A DNA stretch of 64,000 bases from CAAGNP01 sp964611185 (GTDB taxonomy: Bacteria > Bacteroidota > Bacteroidia > Bacteroidales > UBA932), in the NCBI GenBank assembly GCA_964611185.1, contig CAZSXE010000001.1, positions 103,541-167,540 of the forward strand, written 5' to 3'. Both the position numbers and the translations under genes were made by a program. Under the pieces are notes generated by a model. That model was not told where the DNA came from, ran no database searches, and saw only the letters and a list, made by a program, of their open reading frames with translations. Positions 53,888 through 61,056 of the stretch are shown piece after piece; the stretch's first letter is position 1, and the number at the start of each line of letters is the position of its first letter.

Positions 53888-53892
53888 CGATT

Positions 53893-55458
53893 ATGTCATC
53901 AAGAAAGAAAAAAAGTAAAGAAATTTTAACGAATGTGACCATTGAGGCGGTAGCTGCCGAAGGCAATTCTCTCGCTCATATTAATGGTAAAGTTTTGTTT
54001 GTACCGCAGACTATCCCCGGTGATGTGGTGGATGTGCAGCTTACGAGGATCAAGAGTAGTTTTATGGAGGGACGAATATCGAGAATTGTGAAGCCTTCGC
54101 CCGATAGAATCGCTCCTTTCTGCGATTATTATGGAGTATGCGGAGGTTGCAAGTGGCAGCCTCTTCCTTATAAAATGCAGCTTGAGTTTAAGCAGCAGCA
54201 GGTTTTTGACCAGCTTCATAGGATAGGAAAGCTGAATCTCCCCCCATTGTCCGAGGACAATACAGTATTCGACATCTCGAAACCTGCGTTTTTCCCTATT
54301 TTGGGCTCGGAGAAAACTACTGAATATCGCAATAAACTTGAATTTACCTTTTCAGATAGAAAATGGCTTAGGGAGGGTGAAAATCCTGACGATTTCTTTT
54401 CACCTGTGGTGCAATTAAACCCTGATGATTTTGAAGGTGGTATTTTCCCGCACAATCTCCGAAAGGGCTATTCGAGCATAAACAATCGTTCTGAGGGCTT
54501 CGGGCTGGGTTTTCATATTGGCGGAGCATTCGACAAGGTACTTGACATTTCTAAATGCTATCTTCAGCGAGAGCCTTCTAACGAGATTAGAAATTTTGTG
54601 AAGCAGTATGCAATTGAAAATTCTCTTTCATTTTTCAATTTGCGCGAGCAAAGCGGGCTTTTAAGAAATTTAATGGTCAGAACCAATAAAAATGGCGATG
54701 TGATGGTGGTTTTGGCGGCTACCTCCCCTGCTGTCGATGAAAAGGGGGTCTCCCATATTGAAAAATTGTTGGCGGCAATGGGGGATAAATTCCCTCAGAT
54801 CAAGTCGTTAAACTATGTTATTAATAATAAATACAATGATACTTTGGGGGATCTTCCTGTGGTCCATTTTGCAGGTGACGATGCTATTTACGAAGAGATG
54901 GAAGGGTTGAATTTCAAAATCGGACCTAAGTCTTTTTATCAGACGAATTCGGAGCAGGCTTATCGCCTTTATTGCGTGGTGCGCGATTTTGCAGATATTA
55001 AGCCGACAGATACTGTTTATGACCTCTACACGGGAATAGGTACTATTGCATTGTTTATTGCTCGCAGAGCGGCTAAAGTGATTGGTATTGAGTATGTTCC
55101 GGAGGCGATTGAGGATGCATGGGTGAATGCGCGGAACAATGGAATTGATAATTGCGAGTTTTTTGCAGGGGATATGAAAGATGTGCTTAGCAGCGATTTT
55201 ATTGCCGTTCACGGCGGAAATCCCGATGTGGTGATTCTTGATCCACCTCGTGCGGGGATTCATCCGGATGTGGCTCGGGTGATTCTTGAGGCCGCTCCTA
55301 AAAGGATAGTGTATGTAAGCTGTAATCCGGCTACGCAGGCGCGGGATCTCGCTATTTTGTCATCTCAATACGAGATAGTTCATGTTCGTCCTGTGGATAT
55401 GTTTCCTCATACACAGCATTTGGAAAATGTCGTTGGTCTTAAAAAAATAGAGTTATGA
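53893..55458 (+). CDS. rlmD: 23S rRNA (uracil-C5)-methyltransferase RlmD-type
   Basis: This is an RNA m5U methyltransferase of 521 residues. The N-terminal TRAM domain (about 14-68, VTIEAVAAEGNSLA) is followed by the iron-sulfur cluster cysteines Cys77, Cys83 and Cys86 (CDYYGVCGGC). The C-terminal SAM domain has LYTGIGTIALF, the DPPRAG motif and the catalytic cysteine in YVSCNPAT near 480. It adds the C5 methyl to U1939 of 23S rRNA (RlmC or TrmA activity is possible). It is coupled to mnmE by a 4-bp overlap. Confidence 0.92.
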   Translation: MSSRKKKSKEILTNVTIEAVAAEGNSLAHINGKVLFVPQTIPGDVVDVQLTRIKSSFMEGRISRIVKPSPDRIAPFCDYYGVCGGCKWQPLPYKMQLEFKQQQVFDQLHRIGKLNLPPLSEDNTVFDISKPAFFPILGSEKTTEYRNKLEFTFSDRKWLREGENPDDFFSPVVQLNPDDFEGGIFPHNLRKGYSSINNRSEGFGLGFHIGGAFDKVLDISKCYLQREPSNEIRNFVKQYAIENSLSFFNLREQSGLLRNLMVRTNKNGDVMVVLAATSPAVDEKGVSHIEKLLAAMGDKFPQIKSLNYVINNKYNDTLGDLPVVHFAGDDAIYEEMEGLNFKIGPKSFYQTNSEQAYRLYCVVRDFADIKPTDTVYDLYTGIGTIALFIARRAAKVIGIEYVPEAIEDAWVNARNNGIDNCEFFAGDMKDVLSSDFIAVHGGNPDVVILDPPRAGIHPDVARVILEAAPKRIVYVSCNPATQARDLAILSSQYEIVHVRPVDMFPHTQHLENVVGLKKIEL

Positions 55459-56897
55459 GTTATTTGGAAGGCACTACAATTTGCGCTCAGGCCTCTGCGC
55501 AGGGACCCGGTGCGGTTTCGATCGTTCGCATTTCGGGAGAGGATTCGGTAAAAATTCTTGATAAGATCTTTAAGGGTGCTTCGGCTTCTAAATTGAGCGA
55601 AGCTCGAAGTCATAAAATGAGATTCGGGACGATTGTTTATCCTGATTCGGGGAAAGTGGCTGACGAGGTGTTGGTGGCAGTCTTCAGGGCGCCTCATTCT
55701 TATACGGGAGAAGAATCTGCGGAGATATATTGTCACGGCTCGGATTATATTGTGAGTGAGATACTTAAGCTGCTTCTTAATGAAGGTGCCGTATTGGCGA
55801 AGCCGGGAGAATTTACTCAAAGGGCTTTCCTTAATGGTAAGCTCGACCTGACTCAGGCTGAAGCGGTGGCGGATCTTATTGCGGCGGAGACGCGAGCTGC
55901 TCACGATGTCGCTTTATCTCAGATGAAGGGGGGGGTTTCTGATGAATTGAAGATTATGCGGAACGAACTTGTGGATATTGTGTCGTTGATGGAATTGGAG
56001 CTTGATTTCAGTGAGGAGGATGTGGAGTTTGCGGATAGAAGTCGTCTGAATGACCTGCTGGATAAGGTCCGGAGGCATATTGCGGGACTTATCGAATCGT
56101 TTTCTCTGGGGAATGTGATTAAAAATGGGGTGCCTGTGGCGATTGTGGGGGCGACAAATACGGGGAAAAGTACCCTGCTGAATGTATTGCTCGAAGAGGA
56201 AAGGGCTATCGTTTCGGATATTCCGGGGACTACGCGTGATGTTATCGAGGATACGATGAATATTGACGGAGTCACTTTCCGGTTCATAGATACGGCTGGG
56301 ATTAGAAATACCACCGAGACGATTGAGATGATAGGGATTGAGAGGACTTATTCGAAGATGAAGCAGGCTTCTGTCGTGATACTGATGTTGGATGCGTTGC
56401 GACCGGACGATTTCGAGGTGTCTGTGGCTAATTTTGCAGAGCATCTGCGAGGTGGAAATTCAGTGGTAAGTAAACAAAGCGTAATCATTCTGCTCAATAA
56501 GGCCGATCTTGTAAATGACACTAAATCAGAATTATATATCACTCAAATTTCCGAGAAAGCTGCCTCATCAGCCCTCTCCCCCATCGCCATATTGCCGATT
56601 TCGGCTAAGAAAAAAATCGGAGTAGAGTCCCTCCTATCCATTTTGGTTTCTTCCCAAAATACTCGTAATATCTCATCCAACACCACCCTAATCACCAATC
56701 TAAGACACTACGAAGCCCTAACTTCCGCCGCCTCCGCCCTATCCCGCGTCTCCTCCAGTCTCGCCGAAAGAATACCCACAGATTTGATAGCCCAAGACAT
56801 CAGAGAAGCACTCTACTATATAGGAACAATAACGGGAGAGGTCACATCGGAAGAGGTGCTGGGGAGGATATTTGGGAGGTTTTGTGTGGGAAAATAG
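55455..56897 (+). CDS. mnmE: tRNA modification GTPase MnmE (mosaic 3' end)
   Basis: With MnmG, MnmE installs the 5-carboxymethylaminomethyl group on wobble uridine of certain tRNAs. The 480 residues have the N-terminal tetrahydrofolate domain, a helical domain, a G domain with P-loop GATNTGKST near 231 and DTAG near 280, and the C-terminal catalytic FCVGK. It is full length. The coding strand is G-rich to about 56460 and C-rich from about 56520 to the stop, a reversal that fits the adjoining element. The start overlaps rlmD by 4 bp, and the stop adjoins an integrative element. Confidence 0.93.
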   Translation: MSYLEGTTICAQASAQGPGAVSIVRISGEDSVKILDKIFKGASASKLSEARSHKMRFGTIVYPDSGKVADEVLVAVFRAPHSYTGEESAEIYCHGSDYIVSEILKLLLNEGAVLAKPGEFTQRAFLNGKLDLTQAEAVADLIAAETRAAHDVALSQMKGGVSDELKIMRNELVDIVSLMELELDFSEEDVEFADRSRLNDLLDKVRRHIAGLIESFSLGNVIKNGVPVAIVGATNTGKSTLLNVLLEEERAIVSDIPGTTRDVIEDTMNIDGVTFRFIDTAGIRNTTETIEMIGIERTYSKMKQASVVILMLDALRPDDFEVSVANFAEHLRGGNSVVSKQSVIILLNKADLVNDTKSELYITQISEKAASSALSPIAILPISAKKKIGVESLLSILVSSQNTRNISSNTTLITNLRHYEALTSAASALSRVSSSLAERIPTDLIAQDIREALYYIGTITGEVTSEEVLGRIFGRFCVGK

Positions 56898-56940
56898 AAG
56901 TTAGAAAATCCACAAAACAAACAATAGTAAATTATATACA

Positions 56941-56972
56941 ATCCCTTGTTAAACAAAGATTTAGCAAGGGAT
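56941..56972 (+). terminator. Terminator after mnmE
   Basis: Arms 56941-56953 and 56960-56972 (ATCCCTTGTTAAA and near-complement, one G-T pair) form a 13-bp stem with a 6-base loop, 43 bp after the mnmE stop. Confidence 0.65.
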
Positions 56973-56989
56973 ATATTCTTTCCGTATTT

Positions 56990-57049
56990 ATTGTTATTTA
57001 TGGATATTTTGTTTATTTTTGTACCACATTTGTACCACACGTGGTACAA
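56990..57049 (+). promoter_or_regulatory. Promoter and operator for the five-HTH/integrase genes
   Basis: ATTG (56990-56993), a 20-bp spacer and TATTTTTG (57014-57021) form a -33/-7 promoter. TTGTACCA occurs at 57019-57026 and 57030-57037, and inverted as TGGTACAA at 57042-57049, so TTGTACCACACGTGGTACAA is an inverted repeat with a 4-bp centre. The repeats cover the expected transcription start, where bound protein would block initiation. Confidence 0.6.
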
Positions 57050-57057
57050 GGATTAAA

Positions 57058-57219
57058 ATGACATCGGCTATCGCGGACACCTTTACGTCATTTTACAAAG
57101 ATTTACATAGATTGACACTAATTGAACCCGAAGACTGCTTCACGAAGGTCTTCACCAACATACAACGCAGAAAATGGGAAAGACAAAACACACCGAACCG
57201 AAACAGTACCTCTCCATAA
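57058..57219 (+). CDS. Possible small protein at the head of the element operon
   Basis: This is a 53-residue reading frame from ATG 57058, preceded by AAGGATTAAA and located just after the operator repeats. It is hydrophilic (begins MTSAIADTFTSFYKDLHR, ends with a basic, proline-rich tail) and overlaps the next gene by 46 bp in another frame. Its position where the first gene of the transcript is expected supports it; the overlap and lack of a recognised family weaken it. It could be a leader peptide or a regulatory small protein. Confidence 0.35.
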   Translation: MTSAIADTFTSFYKDLHRLTLIEPEDCFTKVFTNIQRRKWERQNTPNRNSTSP

Positions 57220-58088
57220 CAGAGGCCGCTGAATTCCTCGGCGTATCCCGTCCTACCATATACGCACGCCTCAACTCCGGAGAACTCCCCTACAACCAAG
57301 TCTCATCCCGCACTATAAGGATACCCCTTTCGGCCCTTACCAGCATACAAGCCACCACTCATCCGACAAAGAAGAACCAGCACCTCACAGCCCACGACCT
57401 TCGGAACTACATCACACGCGAAGAAGTCCTGCAGTCATACAACATCGAAAAGAGCAAATTCCACAAAGTACTCCAAAGCAACGGAATCAAAGCGGTCAGG
57501 CACGGACAGAAAGCCCTGTACCTGAAAACACAGATGCACGACCTCTTCTACAAAGAAACCTTCCCCGACGTAAAAGAATGGTACACCTCAGAAGAACTCT
57601 CCATACGGGAAGGAATCTCCAGAAAACACATTTGTGCGACCGCCCATAAACTCGGAATCCCTGTCAAAAGGGCCGGCACCGTATGCTACATATCCAAGAC
57701 CGGATGGGACGACCGCAAGCTCTCCCCATCAATACTTGAAAAAGACTATATGACAGTGGACCAGGCCAAGAAACACTATCACATAGGAGGCAAGACATTC
57801 TACGACACAGTCAACGCCAACAACCTGTCAAAAGTAAGGAAAGGCAACTATGTGTATTTCAGCATAAAAGACCTCGACCGCCTCTTCAAAGACAAAACCC
57901 CGCATATACCACCAGAAATAAAGAGAAACTACATACGCGGCTGCGATGCACTCAAACTCTACCACATAGGACAAAAGCGCTTCACGGAAGAAACACGCAC
58001 CGCAGGAATAGAAAAGATACGCACAGAAGGCAACTTCGTATGGTATCGCAAAGACCAGTTGGACAAACTCTTCAAGACACTGATATAA
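57174..58088 (+). CDS. Protein of five tandem excisionase/MerR-type helix-turn-helix units
   Basis: This 304-residue protein appears to consist almost entirely of five similar DNA-binding units, each with an HTH followed by a basic beta-hairpin: residues about 12-55 (LSITEAAEFLGVSRPTIYAR), 79-125 (YITREEVLQSYNIEKSKFHK), 136-178 (YTSEELSIREGISRKHI), 192-238 (YMTVDQAKKHYHIGGKTFYD) and 253-300 (YIRGCDALKLYHIGQKRFTE). Each unit ends in a hairpin such as GNYVYFSIKDLDRLF. Excisionases normally have one. It lies 3 bp before the tyrosine recombinase, so it may act as recombination directionality factor or regulator with several binding sites. Confidence 0.75.
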   Translation: MGKTKHTEPKQYLSITEAAEFLGVSRPTIYARLNSGELPYNQVSSRTIRIPLSALTSIQATTHPTKKNQHLTAHDLRNYITREEVLQSYNIEKSKFHKVLQSNGIKAVRHGQKALYLKTQMHDLFYKETFPDVKEWYTSEELSIREGISRKHICATAHKLGIPVKRAGTVCYISKTGWDDRKLSPSILEKDYMTVDQAKKHYHIGGKTFYDTVNANNLSKVRKGNYVYFSIKDLDRLFKDKTPHIPPEIKRNYIRGCDALKLYHIGQKRFTEETRTAGIEKIRTEGNFVWYRKDQLDKLFKTLI

Positions 58089-58091
58089 ACA

Positions 58092-59321
58092 ATGGCACTA
58101 ACAAAAGTAACACTCCGCAAACGGCTACTCCCATCAGGCAAGATAACCCTCTATCTTGACTACTACCCTGCCGTCCGCGACCCCAAAACCAACAAGATGT
58201 CAAGACGAGAATACCTCGGCATCTACCTCAGCTCCAGACCACGCACCCAGGAAGAACGCGACCTCAACAAAGAAAAGCTGATCACCGCCGAAGGCATAAG
58301 GGCACAGCGAGAACTCTCAATCCTGCGCGGTGACCTGGGATTCATAGACAGAGACACCCCGAAACAAGACTTCCTCGCCTACTACCGCCAGAACCTCGAA
58401 GGACACGACCAGAAATGGATACGAGTCTATGACCACTTCAAGAAATACTGCGGCGGAGAGTGCAAAATGGAAGACATCACCGTCGAATTCTGCAACGGCT
58501 TCAGAGACTACCTCCTCGAAGCAGACCAGCTTATGCACAGCCACAGAAAACTCAGCCGGAACTCGGCCGCCGGCTACTGGTCCACATTCCGTGGCTTCCT
58601 CAACATCGCATACAGGGAGCACAAAATCAAAGAGAATGTCAATGACTACCTTGAGTCCATCGACACAGTCGACACCCACAGACAATACCTGACACTTGAA
58701 GAATTGCAGAAACTGGCAGACACACCGTGCATATCAGACGTCCTTAGGCGCGCATCCCTCTTCAGCTGCCTCACCGGCCTGCGCTTCGGAGACATCCGCG
58801 ACCTGACCTGGGACAAAATCACGGCATACCCCGATGGTGGCCACTGTCTGCGAATCACGACAGAGAAAACAGAAACCGATGCCTCACTTCCAATNNNNNN
58901 NNNNNNNNNNNNNNNNNNNNNNNNNNNNNNNNNNNNNNNNNNNNNNNNNNNNNNNNNNNNNNNNNNNNNNNNNNNNNNNNNNNNNNNNNNNNNNACCGAT
59001 GCCTCACTTCCAATCACCGACGAAGCACTTGAACTCTGCGGCAAACCAGCCAAAGGACAAGTCTTCAAAGGCTTCACATACGCCCTCGTACAAAAAGAAC
59101 TCGACGGCTGGATAAAAGACGCAGGCATAGAAAAGCACATCACATTCCACTGCTTCCGCCACACCTACGCTACCCTCCTCCTTAGTTCTGGAGCAGACAT
59201 CTACGTCGTTAGCAAGATGCTAACCCATAAGAACGTCGGCACCACCCAGATCTACACCGAGGTAATGGACAAGGACAAGAGGAAAGCGGCAGAGGGGTTG
59301 AAGATAAAGAAAAACAGATAA
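58092..59321 (+). CDS. Tyrosine recombinase (integrase) interrupted by an assembly gap
   Basis: This is a site-specific recombinase of the Bacteroidetes integrative elements, with an N-terminal arm-binding domain, a SAM-like core-binding domain (about 95-185) and a C-terminal catalytic domain. Catalytic residues visible: arginine in TGLRFGDIRDL, HCFRHTYATLL (HxxR), histidine in LTHKNVG, and tyrosine in TTQIYTEVM. The 100-N gap at 58895-58994 lies between two copies of the same 20 bases in the same frame; collapsing them gives TDASLPITDEAL with no missing residues and a protein of 369 residues. It probably integrates the element at mnmE. Confidence 0.9.
   Translation: MALTKVTLRKRLLPSGKITLYLDYYPAVRDPKTNKMSRREYLGIYLSSRPRTQEERDLNKEKLITAEGIRAQRELSILRGDLGFIDRDTPKQDFLAYYRQNLEGHDQKWIRVYDHFKKYCGGECKMEDITVEFCNGFRDYLLEADQLMHSHRKLSRNSAAGYWSTFRGFLNIAYREHKIKENVNDYLESIDTVDTHRQYLTLEELQKLADTPCISDVLRRASLFSCLTGLRFGDIRDLTWDKITAYPDGGHCLRITTEKTETDASLPXXXXXXXXXXXXXXXXXXXXXXXXXXXXXXXXXXTDASLPITDEALELCGKPAKGQVFKGFTYALVQKELDGWIKDAGIEKHITFHCFRHTYATLLLSSGADIYVVSKMLTHKNVGTTQIYTEVMDKDKRKAAEGLKIKKNR
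58895..58994. other. Assembly gap (100 N), probably spurious
   Basis: The same 20 bases, ACCGATGCCTCACTTCCAAT, end at 58894 and start again at 58995. This is what an unmerged overlap between two contigs looks like, so the gap probably has no real length. Confidence 0.85.
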
Positions 59322-59344
59322 TAAGAAATCTAATTTCGTAAAAA

Positions 59345-60418
59345 ATGAGAGCAATAGAATATATTAGCAAACACAGTGCTTCAATTAATCACATAGCTGA
59401 AATTAAGCGAATTATACAAGAATTGAAGCCCCTGAGACTCGACAAAAATGCAACTGACACATATTTTAATACAATTCTATGCGCTGACATCCGCAAACGA
59501 AACTTCCTGCTTCAACAGGATTTATTCAACGCAGGTAATGCTATGCAGCCAGAGGCGCCTATATTCAAAGAAAACGATAAAGAGATACCAATCGAATACT
59601 CTTCAGAGATAAGAGACACTCTCTTCCGGGTAATAAAGGATGATGAATCCTTCGGATATCTTTATTTCCTTCTTGGAACGGAACAGAATACAAAACACCA
59701 GTCTGAGCCGATTGATTGTATTCCGAACCCAACTCGCATCAAGGTTGCACTCGTCAATCACAGAGATTCATATCCACATAATCGTCTTGATGAATACTTG
59801 GACGATGACTTCAATTATGAGCAGTACAATATGCTCTGCAAGAACGGTTTGTATTCAGACGATGAATTATTGGATTTCTTCAATGAAGTTTACTACCTAT
59901 ATGACCGGCTTCGTTGTGTAAAGGACAAAATGTCAAGTGTCAGAGACTTTTGCAAGAGTCTATCTTTCAAGTCTGATAAAGACAACTATTTTATCATCTC
60001 TACTATCATTGTAATGATTGACCGCTTTGAATCAGGGGATACCCAAATGATGAAATGCCGGTCAGAACTCTACAAGATGATTTCTGCTTTGGAACCGAAA
60101 TTCAAAGAAGGAGCAGACGCCCCAGATGACAAAGCAGGCGGTGTATCCCGAAACAACGAAAGAAGCACGAATAAAGTCAAGACAGTCGTAATATATGAAC
60201 TGCTGAAAAAACTCGGTAAAGGAAAGAGTCAGAATGACATCTCAAAGATATGCCGCCTTGTAGCATACTTCACAGATGGAAGCGAACAAGGAATTTATAA
60301 CGATGCTATAGAAGGCATCACCCTGACAAAATACCACAAGGCTGAAATTGAAAGAGTTAACAAGATTCTGGATGACCTCGGACTCGAAATAACGATAAAA
60401 AAAGACATACAATACTGA
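59345..60418 (+). CDS. Unknown protein of the integrative element
   Basis: This 357-residue soluble, charged protein has no recognised motif. It is mostly helical: N-terminal region with EIKRIIQELKPLRLDK, an acidic middle (DEYLDDDFNYEQYN), and a C-terminal helical segment with YELLKKLGKGKSQNDISKICRLVAYFTDG that resembles a DNA-binding or oligomerisation helix bundle. It starts 23 bp after the integrase and ends before a terminator. Its base composition is more A/T-rich than the integrase and five-HTH genes, so it may be a later acquisition within the element. Function is unknown. Confidence 0.5.
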   Translation: MRAIEYISKHSASINHIAEIKRIIQELKPLRLDKNATDTYFNTILCADIRKRNFLLQQDLFNAGNAMQPEAPIFKENDKEIPIEYSSEIRDTLFRVIKDDESFGYLYFLLGTEQNTKHQSEPIDCIPNPTRIKVALVNHRDSYPHNRLDEYLDDDFNYEQYNMLCKNGLYSDDELLDFFNEVYYLYDRLRCVKDKMSSVRDFCKSLSFKSDKDNYFIISTIIVMIDRFESGDTQMMKCRSELYKMISALEPKFKEGADAPDDKAGGVSRNNERSTNKVKTVVIYELLKKLGKGKSQNDISKICRLVAYFTDGSEQGIYNDAIEGITLTKYHKAEIERVNKILDDLGLEITIKKDIQY

Positions 60419-60423
60419 TAATT

Positions 60424-60472
60424 TACAACCAGTTGTACAACCGGTTGACAGGACTTATCGTTTCTACATTTG
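60424..60472 (+). promoter_or_regulatory. Operator (tandem/palindromic) and promoter of the excisionase-like gene
   Basis: TACAACCAGTTG (60424-60435) and TACAACCGGTTG (60436-60447) are tandem 12-bp repeats differing at one base, and together form a near-perfect palindrome centred on GTTGTACAAC. GTTG at 60444-60447 is followed by TACATTTG (60465-60472), a perfect TAnnTTTG, after 17 bp. The repeats overlap the -33 region, suggesting repression. Confidence 0.6.
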
Positions 60473-60505
60473 CCCACGATTAACAACGTCGTGGGCTTTC
60501 TTTAT
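60472..60505 (+). terminator. Terminator after the unknown 357-residue gene
   Basis: GCCCACGA (60472-60479) and TCGTGGGC (60489-60496) form a perfect 8-bp stem with a 9-base loop, followed by TTTCTTTAT. It lies 54 bp after the stop at 60418. Confidence 0.7.
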
Positions 60506-60556
60506 AATATAAGGCGCCAAAAGAAAGAAGCGACACGACATAAAACTAGAAATTTT

Positions 60557-60913
60557 ATGTCAAACCCTACATTTGAACAGCTGCCTGCAATGGTAGCTCA
60601 CATAATGGATGAGGTCGGAGAACTTAAAGACCTTATCAACAACACCTTTGGCAAAATTCAGACCGGAACAACGGATGACATCTGGATGGACCTCAACGAA
60701 CTTTGCGAGTACCTTCCGGGGAAACCGACAAAGCCTACTGTTTACACCTGGGTATGCAACCGTCAGATTCCATTCTACAAGAAAACAAAGCGGTTATACT
60801 TCCTCAAATCTGAGATTGACCGCTGGATGGAAAACTCAGGCCACAGTACAAGCCAGACTCTCAAAGAAGAAGCACTTGAAGTTCACGGATACAGAAAAGG
60901 AGGTCTGAAATGA
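60557..60913 (+). CDS. Single-domain helix-turn-helix excisionase-like protein
   Basis: This 118-residue protein is read from ATG 60557 (MSNPTFEQLP); the longer frame from 60470 runs through the terminator and promoter. A helical N-terminal part, with VAHIMDEVGELKDLINN likely a short coiled coil, is followed by an excisionase/MerR-type HTH: MDLNELCEYLP, TVYTWVCNRQIPFYKKTKRLYF, LKSEIDRWM. This is the usual layout of HTH_17 proteins in Bacteroidetes mobile elements. It overlaps the next small gene by ATGA at 60910-60913. It probably regulates the replication genes or acts as excisionase. Confidence 0.8.
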   Translation: MSNPTFEQLPAMVAHIMDEVGELKDLINNTFGKIQTGTTDDIWMDLNELCEYLPGKPTKPTVYTWVCNRQIPFYKKTKRLYFLKSEIDRWMENSGHSTSQTLKEEALEVHGYRKGGLK

Positions 60914-61056
60914 GTGAGCCACGCAAACTTGGAGAAATAATGAAGGAATACCTTCTGAACTCCGATGATGATTTCGCTACCGCATTCCGCGAACTCTATC
61001 GCGAACACGGAGGAAAGTTTCTAGAAGAAGAAAAGGAGGATAAGGATGATAAATAG
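60910..61056 (+). CDS. Small 48-residue protein of the element
   Basis: This short frame is sandwiched in the transcript: its ATG overlaps the stop of the HTH gene (ATGA at 60910-60913) and its end overlaps the start of the VirE_N gene by 11 bp. The product (begins MSEPRKLGEIMKEYLLNSDD, ends in an acidic EEEKEDKDDK tail) is a charged helix. The tight overlaps on both sides argue that it is translated. The family is not recognised; an accessory to the replication proteins is plausible. Confidence 0.6.
   Translation: MSEPRKLGEIMKEYLLNSDDDFATAFRELYREHGGKFLEEEKEDKDDK

Noticed and set aside
56898..57060. Exact attL site of the element
   Set aside because: The right end is outside the window, so no direct repeat can be compared.
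60470..60556. Upstream start for the single-HTH gene
   Set aside because: The extension would be encoded by the terminator and promoter region; ATG 60557 follows a leader of normal length.
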